Assembly: GCA_050789445.1 (NCBI GenBank)
Contig: JAILXR010000001.1
Span: 2,108,001-2,172,000 of the forward strand
Origin: JAWSVE01 sp050789445
GTDB taxonomy: Bacteria > Pseudomonadota > Gammaproteobacteria > Pseudomonadales > Cellvibrionaceae
Length of the DNA stretch: 64,000 nucleotides
Direction: 5' to 3'
Below the pieces are notes generated by a model that worked only from the letters and a program-made list of their open reading frames with translations, was not told the DNA's origin and ran no database searches. Of the stretch, positions 8,683-17,478 are shown in pieces. Each line of letters starts with the position of its first letter. Position 1 is the first letter of the stretch. A program made the position numbers and the translations under genes.

Positions 8683-9468
8683 TTACATTAATACCACATT
8701 TACATTTTGGCTAACGGGATAAACTGCGGGTCCAAATTGGTTATAAATAGCCACATCAGCAGCATCACGCCCATACCCTATAGAAACGAATCCAGTTGGA
8801 TTTTGCACTGTTTGAACGGCATCAAACATATACCATCTTCCGCCAACATACGCTTCAAACCAAGCATGTAAATCCATCGGTATAATATCACGGGAATAAC
8901 CCACCACCATTCGCGCAGGAATACTTAGACTCCGGCACAATGCAATACCGAGATGCGCAAAGTCTCTACACACTCCGTATTGTCGACTATTCACTTCAAT
9001 CGCTGATACTGGATAATCACTACTACCCGGCTCATAACGAATATTATTTCGCAACCAACTTTCAATGGCTGCGACCTGATCATAACCGTGATTTTTTCCT
9101 GAAGTTATTTCCATTGCCATTACGCCAAATCGATCAGATTCACAAAAACGGCTCGGTAATAAATAGCTTAACACTGCATCCGGTAAATTCTCAATTTCTA
9201 TAAACGGCGCTCCCGGAGCACGATCTATTCCGTCGGCAACCACCACCTCTGCTTTTGTACTTACAACAAAATTTCCGACTGGCGCAAGTAAACGCTGGCA
9301 TAAATTCCCATAGCTATCCGTAAATTCAAATACAGGAATACTTGGTGTTAATTCATATTCTTCTTTTGCTATCCATTGCTGCTCTCCACTTCGAGGCCTA
9401 AGCATCAAAACAAATGGCGTGGGGAATTCAATTTCAAATGAAAGTTCGCAACTAATTTGTAAACGCAT
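8683..9468 (-). CDS. Transglutaminase-like cysteine peptidase family protein
   Basis: 261 residues with the transglutaminase-like fold. The catalytic triad is visible as Cys in YGVCRDFAHL, His in DLHAWFEAYV and Asp in YMFDAVQT, in the usual order. The N-terminal 110 residues form the beta domain common in the bacterial family of such proteins (COG1305). There is no signal peptide, so it acts in the cytoplasm. Known relatives cleave or rearrange amide bonds, but the substrate is unknown for this branch. It is convergent with the response regulator (54 bases between stops) and has no clear operon partner. Family assignment is firm; the reaction is not. Confidence 0.85.
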   Translation of the reverse strand: MRLQISCELSFEIEFPTPFVLMLRPRSGEQQWIAKEEYELTPSIPVFEFTDSYGNLCQRLLAPVGNFVVSTKAEVVVADGIDRAPGAPFIEIENLPDAVLSYLLPSRFCESDRFGVMAMEITSGKNHGYDQVAAIESWLRNNIRYEPGSSDYPVSAIEVNSRQYGVCRDFAHLGIALCRSLSIPARMVVGYSRDIIPMDLHAWFEAYVGGRWYMFDAVQTVQNPTGFVSIGYGRDAADVAIYNQFGPAVYPVSQNVNVVLM

Positions 9469-9606
9469 ACAAAGGACTCAGAAAAAATAAGTGAAGAAAA
9501 TAATCAGAAAGCAGTGTACGCCGTGATATAACATGTGAACAGTAAGATTTGAGTTCGCGATTTAAAAAAAAATAACAGACTCTCAATAACTCTTCTCACA
9601 CCGTTA

Positions 9607-11133
9607 TTATTTCTTCCAATCAATGGAGTAAAGATCACTTCGCCTATCTTTGAGATTGTTCACAGAGCCTTCACTTCGGACCAGCTTCAACTTATCAAGG
9701 TCCAAATCAGAAAACATAATCATTTCTGTGTTTGGTGTCGTTTCCGCCATAATGGCATCGTGAGGAAATGAAAAGTCAGAGGGTGAAAAAACTGCGGCCT
9801 GAGAATACTGGACATCCAAGTTTTCAACCACCGGTAAATTACCACAGCTGCCACAAATCACAACGTAACATTCATTTTCTATTGCTCGAGCTTGAGCACA
9901 ATGGCGAACCCTTAAATAACCATTCTTAGTATCTGTCCAATAGGGAACAAAAAGAATGTCCACTTCTTGTTTCGCCATGAGTCTTGATAGCTCAGGAAAT
10001 TCCACGTCATAACAAATAAGAATACCAATCTTACCTGCGTCCGTATCAAACACTTCTAATTTATTCCCACCCTGAATAACCCAATCACGACGTTCATGAG
10101 GTGTGATATGGATCTTACGCTGTATCTCCAAAGTACCATCGCGGCGACAAAGATAACTTACGTTAAACACATTATCGTCTTCGAGTAGCGGCATCGAACC
10201 CGTAATAATATTAATGTTATAACTCACCGCCATTTCTGACATAGCATCGCGAAATTGTTCTGTAAAACCTGCAAGAAAACGAACCGCTTCCATTTGTTGC
10301 GATTGCTGATCATGATAAAGCCCCATTAAGGGAGCATTAAAAAATTCAGGGAACAATGCAAAATCACTTTTATAGCTTGAAAGCGCATCAACAAAATATT
10401 CGACTTGCTTTAACATTTCATCAACAGAACCAACTTCACGCATTTGCCATTGAATAGCACCAACTCGAACTTGTGTTTTACGAGTCTCAATCACCAACTC
10501 GTTTGGCTCGAACAGAATATTATTCCATTCTAATAGCGTCGCATAACCCAATGATTTTTTATCTTCCGGTAAATATTTATGCAGTAAACGTTTTACTTGA
10601 AAGTCATTGGAGAGCTGAAAGCTTAGAATAGGATCGTAGATTTCTCGCCGAGCGACGGCTTGTAAATATTCGGTAGGCGTCAACTCATCAGCATGATCGC
10701 TATAAGTCGAGATACGACCACCCGCTAAAATGGCTCTTAAATTATGCTGACGGCAAAGATCTTTTCTCGCTTCATACAAACGACGCCCCAACCTATAACC
10801 GCGATACTCTGAGCTAATCAACATGTCTAAGCCATAAAGCGCGTCGCCTTCTGGATCATTAATAAGAATTTCACGCCGTCCGATCAAATCATCATACGTA
10901 TGCGGATTACTAAATCGCGCATAATCAACCTGCAAGGTAAGGGCAACTCCAATCAACTTATCGTGATCAATGACACAAATTTGACCCTCGGGAAAATCTT
11001 CAATCAATCTCTTGATAGTATGTTTGGACCAGGCACCTCCGATGTCATCGTACACCTCGTCCATCAATTGCTTTAATTCAACATAGTCTGCAATTTCAAG
11101 ATTTCTAATTTTCAGATGGAGATCATCACGCAT
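9607..11133 (-). CDS. Fusion of a GNAT acetyltransferase domain to a nitrilase-family hydrolase
   Basis: 508 residues in two domains. Residues 1 to about 210 form a GNAT N-acetyltransferase domain with the acetyl-CoA loop region SEYRGYRLGRRLYEARK. Residues of about 220-500 form a carbon-nitrogen hydrolase with all three catalytic residues visible: Glu in FALFPEFF, Lys in RKIHITPHERR and Cys in ILICYDVEFPE. This domain order and length match the uncharacterised Bacillus YhcX-like proteins. Nitrilase-family enzymes hydrolyse amides or nitriles; the fused acetyltransferase suggests that an amine is acetylated or its product released, but the substrate is not known. It stands alone between convergent or spaced neighbours. 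The domain calls are secure. Confidence 0.9.
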   Translation of the reverse strand: MRDDLHLKIRNLEIADYVELKQLMDEVYDDIGGAWSKHTIKRLIEDFPEGQICVIDHDKLIGVALTLQVDYARFSNPHTYDDLIGRREILINDPEGDALYGLDMLISSEYRGYRLGRRLYEARKDLCRQHNLRAILAGGRISTYSDHADELTPTEYLQAVARREIYDPILSFQLSNDFQVKRLLHKYLPEDKKSLGYATLLEWNNILFEPNELVIETRKTQVRVGAIQWQMREVGSVDEMLKQVEYFVDALSSYKSDFALFPEFFNAPLMGLYHDQQSQQMEAVRFLAGFTEQFRDAMSEMAVSYNINIITGSMPLLEDDNVFNVSYLCRRDGTLEIQRKIHITPHERRDWVIQGGNKLEVFDTDAGKIGILICYDVEFPELSRLMAKQEVDILFVPYWTDTKNGYLRVRHCAQARAIENECYVVICGSCGNLPVVENLDVQYSQAAVFSPSDFSFPHDAIMAETTPNTEMIMFSDLDLDKLKLVRSEGSVNNLKDRRSDLYSIDWKK

Positions 11134-11302
11134 ATAAAGGGCCTATATTTAAGAAGAAAATACATGTAACGGATGTTACACCAAAGAGCAGGTTTATAAG
11201 GCGAGGAGTATATCCATTTAATTTTTTACTGTAACCATTATTGATCATCGCCACCTCTAAAAACAACCCGATAATACCCCAATCAACTTTCTTCCAATCC
11301 AA

Positions 11303-11330
11303 AAAAAACGGCACATTAAGAGCCGTTTTT
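11303..11330 (-). terminator. Rho-independent terminator after the crotonase gene
   Basis: Inverted repeat AAAACGGC-9-GCCGTTTT followed on both sides by T or A runs. It lies 22 bases beyond the stop of the enoyl-CoA hydratase gene in its direction of transcription and can also work on the other strand. Confidence 0.8.
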
Positions 11331-11351
11331 ATTTCTTATCCTAACAGAATA

Positions 11352-12206
11352 TTAAAACTCAGGTTCTTCCCACCAGGGAAAATACTCCGGTAAATCTTGG
11401 CTGACTTTTCCAGGAAAGTTTGGTTTACGTTTTTCAACGAAAGAGACAATGCCTTCTTTCGCATCAGGGGAAACACCCAAAATATCAATACCTTTTGTAT
11501 CCAGCCTATGAGCCTCAATAGGATCGCTAGCGCCTAACATACGCCACATCATATGACGCAATACCGTACAAGAAATTGGCGAGCTATTTTCTGTCATCTC
11601 TTTCGCAAGTTTTCGTGCAGCAGGAATCAAATCATCCGGCTCATGCAAACTACGCACTAAACCAGATTCCAACGCTTCTTCTGACCTAAATACGCGACCC
11701 GAATAGCACCACTCCAACGCCTTACTAATACCAACAATGCGCGGCAAAAACCAAGATGAACACGCCTCAGGCACAATTCCGCGACTCGCAAAAACAAATC
11801 CCATTTTAATATTTTTTGTCGCCATACGAATGTCGGCGGCCAAAGGAAACGTCACACCAACACCAACAGCAGGACCATTAAACGCAACAATGACAGGTTT
11901 TAAACTACGATAAATTCGACGAGACAATTCACCACCTTCATCACCGCGTTTTTCTTTTGCGATATTTTCAGCATGGCCTTCAAATGTATCTGCACCACGA
12001 GACAAGTCCGCACCCGCACAAAAACCTTTCCCCGCACCGGTAATAATGACAGCACGAACATTATCGTCTGCATCAGACTGATCAAAAGCATCGTATAACT
12101 CCCTGTACATCTCTAAATTCCAAGCATTCAGACGTTCGGGGCGATTTAATGTGATGGTAAGAATATTATCTTCAACAGAATACAAAATCGTATTGTAAGT
12201 AGCCAT
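11352..12206 (-). CDS. Enoyl-CoA hydratase/isomerase (crotonase) family protein
   Basis: 284 residues of the crotonase superfamily, which bind acyl-CoA thioesters and stabilise an enolate. The oxyanion-hole parts are visible as FCAGADLSRGAD and FNGPAVGVGVTFPLAADIR, and one of the acid residues is present in SRGIVPEACSSWFLPR. The second acidic residue of the two-Glu hydratases is not obvious: the oxyanion segment reads GPAVGVGV where many hydratases have GxxxGGG(C/E). It may therefore be an isomerase or another crotonase rather than a classical FadB-like hydratase. The start has a ribosome binding site (AAAGGTG). No acyl-CoA dehydrogenase or ligase lies nearby, so the pathway cannot be inferred from context. 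Confidence 0.88.
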   Translation of the reverse strand: MATYNTILYSVEDNILTITLNRPERLNAWNLEMYRELYDAFDQSDADDNVRAVIITGAGKGFCAGADLSRGADTFEGHAENIAKEKRGDEGGELSRRIYRSLKPVIVAFNGPAVGVGVTFPLAADIRMATKNIKMGFVFASRGIVPEACSSWFLPRIVGISKALEWCYSGRVFRSEEALESGLVRSLHEPDDLIPAARKLAKEMTENSSPISCTVLRHMMWRMLGASDPIEAHRLDTKGIDILGVSPDAKEGIVSFVEKRKPNFPGKVSQDLPEYFPWWEEPEF

Positions 12207-12409
12207 GTAACACCTTTAATTATGTTTTCAATTTTAAAATCATAGCCGTTTTACAGGGCTATTTATTTAGCGACACTCTATGTCAAAAGAATAAAAGTAA
12301 CTGGGATAAGGTTTGATAATAGGTAGCGATAACATGATCTTATCTACAAATTTTCAGTTTGGAACAAATCGCTGTTCACTTAAGGAAAGGGATTATACGA
12401 TTTTTTGAA

Positions 12410-12449
12410 CGCCATAGAAAATCATTTAGGATTTTGATTTTTCATGGCG
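12410..12449. repeat. Long imperfect hairpin downstream of the decayed lipoprotein copy
   Basis: CGCCAT at 12410-12415 pairs with ATGGCG at 12444-12449, and the flanking AT-rich arms extend the stem to about 14 pairs around a 12-base loop. No good U-run follows on either strand, so terminator function is uncertain. Confidence 0.5.
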
Positions 12450-12461
12450 GTATAGATTAGG

Positions 12462-12645
12462 CTAAGGGCAGGGATATCCATGTTTAAGATAATAATCTTC
12501 TAATTGAGAATTGCCAACACCTTCTAAAGCATTCGACAATGTTCCAATATGAAGAAAGCCTATTAATCTTTCAAAATTAAATAGTTCTCTAGATCTAGTA
12601 TTTTTTCAGCGCAAGATGCTAACGATATTAGCAGTGTGAAAAAAC
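12462..12645 (-). pseudogene. Decayed, internally deleted copy of the adjacent lipoprotein gene
   Basis: No open frame remains, but two pieces clearly match the neighbour at 12681-13247. The N-terminal piece (about 12573-12645) reads LISLASCAEKILDLENYLIL, matching LISMAACAEKILEPEIYLIP, including the lipobox. It runs into stop codons. The C-terminal piece (12462-12558) reads LSNALEGVGNSQLEDYYLKH then GYPCP and stop, matching LSDRLEGVGQFSLADYYLEH then GYPCD. The two pieces are in different frames and directly abut, so about 110 codons between them were lost by deletion. No start codon is left. This is a tandem duplicate in an advanced state of decay. Confidence 0.85.
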
Positions 12646-12680
12646 TAATATGTATTTATCGATCAAAAAGCTGCAGCTTC

Positions 12681-13247
12681 TCAGCGTATTATTCCTTCAG
12701 GGTTAAATAACTGCCCATCACATGGGTAACCATGCTCTAAATAATAATCCGCTAAACTAAACTGGCCGACTCCTTCTAACCTATCCGATAATCTACCAAC
12801 ATAAAAAGATCGATCATTATATTTACAACCAAGGTCTGTCGTTTGTTTTGTAAAACCAAACTCACCTACACCGCCGCTCATAACATAGATTTTTTTATCG
12901 GTTCTATTTTCTGAGGAATCTTCGACAGCACCAGCATAAAAATCAGTTATTTCTGTCCGAGTTCCACTTTTCGATACTGTAAAGAACCGAATCATGCCAG
13001 GAGAACCACGGCCGTAATTTTGTGACAACTTTGTATGAATCACGCCGGTATCAGGTACTTCAAATACCCGTGCATCACCTTCATACGCAGGTTCATTACC
13101 AGATGTTACATCGTAAACAATATAAATATCTCCTATATAATCTTCCGGAATCAAATAGATTTCAGGCTCTAATATTTTTTCAGCACAGGCCGCCATAGAA
13201 ATAAGCAATGTAATGATCCATGCTCCTTTATTCCGAATCAAAAACAT
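12681..13247 (-). CDS. Lipoprotein, DUF6843-like, function unknown
   Basis: The open frame extends 12 codons further upstream, but the ATG at 13247 has a proper ribosome binding site (AAGGATAAAA) and gives a lipoprotein signal (WIITLLISMAAC, Cys at the lipobox), so that start is chosen; it overlaps the stop of the upstream gene by 10 bases. The segment IYLIPEDYIGDIYIVYD recalls the opening of DUF6843 proteins, which I know only as small uncharacterised lipoproteins. Two further cysteines (LGCKYND, YPCDGQL) may pair. It is translationally coupled to the 277-residue gene upstream, so the two products probably act together. A decayed copy lies directly downstream. Confidence 0.75.
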   Translation of the reverse strand: MFLIRNKGAWIITLLISMAACAEKILEPEIYLIPEDYIGDIYIVYDVTSGNEPAYEGDARVFEVPDTGVIHTKLSQNYGRGSPGMIRFFTVSKSGTRTEITDFYAGAVEDSSENRTDKKIYVMSGGVGEFGFTKQTTDLGCKYNDRSFYVGRLSDRLEGVGQFSLADYYLEHGYPCDGQLFNPEGIIR

Positions 13248-14071
13248 TCTTTTATCCTTTTTATATCTTCTAAACCCATGCAATGAGACGCATTTGGATT
13301 TGAATCAAGAAATTTCTTATTCCAATCACTAATTGAGTAAATAATTTTTTTTGTGGATTTTTTAACAAAACGGCCACCTTCATCTTCTACTGTTCCTACA
13401 AAATTACCGTTAACGTTAATCGGCAGACGAATTACATTACCGAATAACTTGTGAGTAAAATTTGCTGCCAGCGTCACGGGAGCGGCTCCTTCACGTACAT
13501 GAGTACCAAGAAAAACGGGAGTACCTTGAGGATCAACGATAAAGGCTTCTGTATTAGGAAAACCATCGCCTGTAACCAAGATGCCGATATCGATATGAGA
13601 TGCTCTAGGATCGACTGTGACGAAAATTTCATACCCAACATTAATATCAGGCACATAGGTTGTCCCAATACTTTTTTGCATTGCAGGAGATCCAGGCATA
13701 GCGTGGTTAGAACCATAATATCTCCCTTGCGCGCGTAAATTTATTTTTCCATTAGGTGTTTTTTGAGGAGGAATTCGAAAAATATTAGATCTGGGATTTA
13801 GATCTGGGTCGTCATATGGGAAAGGCTTAGGAGACCACGGGGCATGAGAATCATCCGATGTGGTTTTATCCAAAAGAATACCACCATCTGCCGTATTTAA
13901 GTTAAATCGATGCCAAATCCTAGAAGTAACCATTCCTTTCCCACTGGGTTTTAAGGAAAACCCACGATTATCGCCACTGAAGTTTAAGCCTGACCAGCCA
14001 AAGTTTTTTTCGGGGTGGAATGACCTAATATTGAATTGGTAAGAGGCAAGCGCAGCAGGAGTTTGCGACAT
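13238..14071 (-). CDS. Unknown protein, 277 residues, coupled to the DUF6843-like lipoprotein
   Basis: Not recognised. There is no signal peptide; the sequence is rich in Gly, Pro, Asn and aromatic residues and looks beta-rich. It begins MSQTPAALASYQFNIRSF and later has short Gly/Pro-rich stretches such as YGSNHAMPGSP and ILVTGDGFPNTEAF. A good ribosome binding site (AAGGAC) precedes the ATG. The last residues include two cysteines (ASHCMGLE, IKECF). The gene runs into the lipoprotein gene with a 10-base overlap, indicating one operon of two. A pair of cytoplasmic protein plus lipoprotein, with a tandem decayed lipoprotein copy, is an arrangement also seen with toxin/immunity pairs, but nothing in this sequence proves that role. 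Confidence 0.65.
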   Translation of the reverse strand: MSQTPAALASYQFNIRSFHPEKNFGWSGLNFSGDNRGFSLKPSGKGMVTSRIWHRFNLNTADGGILLDKTTSDDSHAPWSPKPFPYDDPDLNPRSNIFRIPPQKTPNGKINLRAQGRYYGSNHAMPGSPAMQKSIGTTYVPDINVGYEIFVTVDPRASHIDIGILVTGDGFPNTEAFIVDPQGTPVFLGTHVREGAAPVTLAANFTHKLFGNVIRLPINVNGNFVGTVEDEGGRFVKKSTKKIIYSISDWNKKFLDSNPNASHCMGLEDIKRIKECF

Positions 14072-14319
14072 AAAGAAGTCCTTATCTTTGAGGGCGAGAA
14101 AATATTTTATATGATGAAGAATAAGCGAATAAAAAAGGAGTGTCTATCTAAAATGGGTAAATCAGCTTCTAGCTTTATACATTTGGGAGTTTGGTAACAA
14201 AACTGAAGAAACTCTTCTCTCAAACCCACCCTTCTTGTGTTTATACATATCTCTCTAAATGTATCAAAAAAACTATATTCAAAAATTGAAGCAATTCAAG
14301 GGAATCTAGGTTTTTTAGA

Positions 14320-14823
14320 TTACCGATCTAACGTATTTAAATATGCTTGATAAATGAGTGCCACATCCTCATCCGCTTTATGAAGATCATAGTCACCACT
14401 GTTAGCAAGCTTTGACCTGTGATTATCAAACATTAAACTTTGCTCTTCGCTTAACAAATCATAGAGGGAAACGATTTTGAAATTCATTTTGATATTAGCA
14501 GCATCATAAAGCGTATTAATCCACCCAGAATCCCAGTGGATTGCATCACTGTATAACAGTCCGTCACTATGAGTCATTGCTTGATTTAATTCTTTAGCAA
14601 CAGTTGCCGCGGGCTTACCTTCTCGCTGCAACATTTTTAAAGAAATTCCGTGCAAGTCTTGTGCATCATCACTCCAGTATGTCCAATGCTCTTCTGGTTT
14701 AATCAACCAAATATGTTTAACGCCATCAACCATAATCGCTATTTCGATAGGGTAGGAATCAGAACGCAAGCCACTGGCTTCGATGTCGATAATATTGATA
14801 TTTTTAGAGAGAGGATTATTCAT
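14320..14823 (-). CDS. DEDDh-type 3'-5' exonuclease domain protein
   Basis: 167 residues of the DnaQ-like RNase H fold. Motif I is IIDIEASGL (Asp and Glu metal ligands), motif II is LLYSDAIHWDSGWI with the acidic residue, and motif III is LHKADEDVALIYQ with the His and Asp of the DEDDh class. It is the size of a bare exonuclease domain with no partner domain, so it could trim DNA or RNA ends. It is not the polymerase epsilon subunit, whose motif I is longer and different. It lies alone between two intergenic gaps. Substrate unknown. Confidence 0.8.
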   Translation of the reverse strand: MNNPLSKNINIIDIEASGLRSDSYPIEIAIMVDGVKHIWLIKPEEHWTYWSDDAQDLHGISLKMLQREGKPAATVAKELNQAMTHSDGLLYSDAIHWDSGWINTLYDAANIKMNFKIVSLYDLLSEEQSLMFDNHRSKLANSGDYDLHKADEDVALIYQAYLNTLDR

Positions 14824-14911
14824 TTGGAGATACTACAAGTTCAACTGCCATATTGATTTTTTTTATAATTTCACAACCAAACTTAAATATTAAGATATAA
14901 AATTCTAATAA

Positions 14912-14947
14912 AAAATCCCACTCATTGATAAAGCGGGATTTATTTTA
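14912..14947 (-). terminator. Terminator after the tiny Lys-rich gene
   Basis: AAATCCC and GGGATTT arms (with a further C-T/A-G pair inside) around an 8-base loop, flanked by T-rich sequence on both sides. It lies 17 bases past the stop at 14964. Confidence 0.7.
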
Positions 14948-14963
14948 TTCGTAATTTAGAAAA

Positions 14964-15080
14964 CTACAGATCTACAAGACCTTTCCCTGATTTTTTTCCT
15001 TTCTTATCCGCTCGTTTCTCTTTCAGTGTTTTCTCTGGCTTCTTCTTAGTCGACTTTTGAGAATCTTTACCTTTAGCCAT
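14964..15080 (-). CDS. Tiny Lys-rich cytoplasmic protein, 38 residues
   Basis: Short gene on the minus strand starting MAKGKDSQKSTKKKPEKTLK and ending GKGLVDL. It has a ribosome binding site (AAAAGG), an ATG start, a TAG stop and its own terminator, so it is very likely real. More than 40% of residues are Lys or Arg, which suggests nucleic-acid binding or ribosome association. Similar short Lys-rich proteins beginning M(A/S)KG(K/Q)D are found in Pseudomonas and relatives, from memory, with no known function. Confidence 0.7.
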   Translation of the reverse strand: MAKGKDSQKSTKKKPEKTLKEKRADKKGKKSGKGLVDL

Positions 15081-15175
15081 GATAATGCCTTTTCAAGTGA
15101 GTTTGCTAATCCTCTTGAGTGTGTTCCTATTCCAGCATTACCACAAGCGATCTTTTAACACATTTCATCGTGCTA

Positions 15176-15904
15176 TTACTGATTATTGTTGCCACCCAAG
15201 AAGACCGAGCTAATTAAAGCTGTCCCTCGCCCTACTGGATCTTGGCGAATAGACTGCTCTTCAACAGCTATCTGAGAAAACAAAGCATCTAAACTTTTTA
15301 CGAGCACATGCTGTTCTAAATCTAAATTCGGCTTGTCCGAAATGGGCAATTTATCATAAGTGCTCAACATCGTTTTATACTGGTCATAAAAGCCAATTTT
15401 TTGTAAGTTTTCTTGAATGATAGGCAAGTATCGCGAACGTAAACTTGATTCAGTTTGCTGACGAAAATAATCCGTTGCGGCCGTATCATTGCCACGAACA
15501 ATTCCGAGCGCATCAGTAACCGACATATTGCGAACCGCATCGACCAACACTACCTGTGCTTCAGCAGCTGCTTTCTCTGCGCCCTGATTCATTAACGACT
15601 CCACTTTATCTAACTGACCACCCAAACCAAATTGACGCAAACGACTGGTGATCGGTTGTAAATTTTCTGGTAATGCAATGCGATACAACGAACTGTTACT
15701 GTAACCGCCGGCCGAAGATAATTGCGTGGCTGCACGACTACTCCCCAACTCCAACGCCTCTTTCACTCCTCGCACTACATTTGCTTGATTACCATAACCC
15801 GCCGCACTCGCCACATCGGCTCCTGCTTCTAAATAGGGTGCCAACTCAGCACAGGCGGTAAGGCCAAGAATGAAAGAGAGTAAAATTATTTTGAATTTTT
15901 TCAT
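15176..15904 (-). CDS. DUF4197 family lipoprotein
   Basis: 242 residues with a lipoprotein signal (IILLSFILGLTAC, Cys18). The body matches DUF4197: a run of Ala/Gly-rich helices with VRGVKEALELGSSRAATQLS, then VLVDAVRNMSVTDALGIVRG and DTAATDYFRQQT. The family is common in gammaproteobacteria and is thought to be periplasmic; no function is established. Cys of the lipobox is followed by Ala-Glu rather than Asp, so the Lol pathway would be expected to carry it to the outer membrane. The start has a ribosome binding site (AAAAGG). No operon partner. Confidence 0.85.
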   Translation of the reverse strand: MKKFKIILLSFILGLTACAELAPYLEAGADVASAAGYGNQANVVRGVKEALELGSSRAATQLSSAGGYSNSSLYRIALPENLQPITSRLRQFGLGGQLDKVESLMNQGAEKAAAEAQVVLVDAVRNMSVTDALGIVRGNDTAATDYFRQQTESSLRSRYLPIIQENLQKIGFYDQYKTMLSTYDKLPISDKPNLDLEQHVLVKSLDALFSQIAVEEQSIRQDPVGRGTALISSVFLGGNNNQ

Positions 15905-16011
15905 GTTGATTACCTTTTAATTTTTTAGAACTGAACGAAACAATAAAAAAATCATTGTAGTTCTATTGATATGTCGCTTTTTCTCACTTGCATGATTTCT
16001 GTTCGCTGACA

Positions 16012-16446
16012 TTAAACACCCTGCTGAATCAGCCATTGCTTCAACTGCTTAAGTGGCACCGCACCAGAAATTCGATTTACCTCCTTCCCTTGCTTAAACA
16101 AAATTAAAGTCGGTATTGATTGTATTTTCCAGCGCCCAGCAATTTGCTGTTGTTTTTCTGTGTTCAGTTTTGCCAACCGAATTTTAGGCTCTAGATCTTT
16201 TGCCGCTTGCTCAAATACTGGCGCAAAACTTTTGCAAGGGCCACACCAGTCAGCCCAGCAATCAACCAACACAGGAATATCATTATGATTGAGTACAGCT
16301 GCCACATTCGCCGACGTTAACTCGACCGGCTTACCAATAAATAATGCGCCTTTACATTTGCCACACTTAGGACCATCACTCAGCCTATCGGTAGGTATCC
16401 GATTGGTGACATTGCATTTTGGACAAGTAACATTGCTCGTCGACAT
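16012..16446 (-). CDS. trxC: Thioredoxin 2
   Basis: 144 residues with the layout of TrxC: an N-terminal zinc ribbon (CPKC near residue 8 and CGKC near residue 28) followed by a thioredoxin domain with the active site WCGPC in CWADWCGPCKSF and the cis-Pro segment SIPTLILF. It reduces protein disulfides in the cytoplasm, and the zinc ribbon makes it redox-sensitive. The ribosome binding site AAGGGAG precedes the ATG. In E. coli trxC is under OxyR control; no such site was identified here by eye. Confidence 0.95.
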   Translation of the reverse strand: MSTSNVTCPKCNVTNRIPTDRLSDGPKCGKCKGALFIGKPVELTSANVAAVLNHNDIPVLVDCWADWCGPCKSFAPVFEQAAKDLEPKIRLAKLNTEKQQQIAGRWKIQSIPTLILFKQGKEVNRISGAVPLKQLKQWLIQQGV

Positions 16447-16632
16447 AGTTAGCTCCCTTTTAACTCTCTGTTCAATTTTGCGATTATAACCTGTAGATCT
16501 TCACAGTAGGGCTCATAAAAAATATAGATTTTATGGCCTCACAGTACATACCATTCCTAGCCTATGTTTTCAGACCCATCGCCTACACTCTCCGTGTATA
16601 CTCCCACCTTTGACAACACTAGAGTTAGTAAC

Positions 16633-17478
16633 ATGGTAGAGATTGGCCGTACATATCCGTTGACCGTCGTTAAACGTGTCGAATTTGGCGTTTATTTGGA
16701 TGCCGACAACCTCGGCGAAATACTATTACCTAACCGTGCTATACCGGAAAACACTGAGATTGGCGATAGCGTAGACGTCTTCATATACCTCGATTCCGAG
16801 GACCGATTGATTGCCACCACTCGTAGACCCCGAGCACAAGTGGGAGAGTTTGCTTATTTAACCGTGGCCGACACCAACCAAGTTGGTGCCTTTTTAGATT
16901 GGGGGCTAGAAAAACAATTACTGGTACCCTTTTCAGAACAGCACCGCCCCATGGAAACGGGAAAATCTTATTTGGTCTACCTCTATGTGGATGCACGCGA
17001 CGATCGCATAGTGGCATCCTCAAAGGTTGATAATTTTCTACGGGAAGACAAATCAAACTATTTCAAAATCGGCCAAAAGGTCGATCTGATCATTGCGAAC
17101 TCTACTGAGCTGGGCTTTAAAGCCATTATCAATCACAAGCATTGGGGAGTTTTATATAAAAACGATGTGTTCCAACCATTAAGTTTTGGGCAACGCGTTA
17201 AAGGTTTTATTCAGAGAATTAGACCTGACGGAAAAATAGACCTTACCCTCAACGGCGGCAGCCAATCTTTTGATAAAAACACAAAAATTGTTTTACGCTA
17301 TTTAAATAGCCACGAAGGCTACGCACCATTTCACGATAAAAGCGAGCCACAAGCAATTGCCGCTGCGTTTGGTATGAGTAAAGGCGCATTCAAAAAAGTT
17401 ATCGGCCATTTATTTAAAAAGAAAATAATTCAGTTTGAACCAGAAGGGATTAGGTTGGTGGAGTCACACGACACTTAA
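16633..17478 (+). CDS. CvfB-like S1-domain RNA-binding protein
   Basis: 281 residues from the chosen start. The open frame begins earlier at 16564, but members of this family begin M(V/I)EIG, and MVEIGRTYPLTVVKRVEFG starts at 16633. There are three S1-like OB domains in a row (KRVEFGVYLDADNLGEILLP, then TNQVGAFLDWGLEKQLLVP, then AIINHKHWGVLYKNDVF) and a C-terminal winged helix (IAAAFGMSKGAFKKVIGHLF). The protein belongs to the family of S. aureus CvfB and B. subtilis YitL, cytoplasmic RNA-binding proteins whose targets in gammaproteobacteria are not defined. It is transcribed divergently from trxC. Confidence 0.88.
   Translation: MVEIGRTYPLTVVKRVEFGVYLDADNLGEILLPNRAIPENTEIGDSVDVFIYLDSEDRLIATTRRPRAQVGEFAYLTVADTNQVGAFLDWGLEKQLLVPFSEQHRPMETGKSYLVYLYVDARDDRIVASSKVDNFLREDKSNYFKIGQKVDLIIANSTELGFKAIINHKHWGVLYKNDVFQPLSFGQRVKGFIQRIRPDGKIDLTLNGGSQSFDKNTKIVLRYLNSHEGYAPFHDKSEPQAIAAAFGMSKGAFKKVIGHLFKKKIIQFEPEGIRLVESHDT

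Noticed and set aside
11126..11314. Short open frame of 62 codons overlapping the GNAT-nitrilase start region
   Set aside because: It overlaps the terminator of the crotonase gene and the start of the fusion gene, has no ribosome binding site and shows no family features.
16564..16632. A longer CvfB-like protein starting at 16564
   Set aside because: The family starts at M(V/I)EIG, and the extra 23 residues have no domain or signal.
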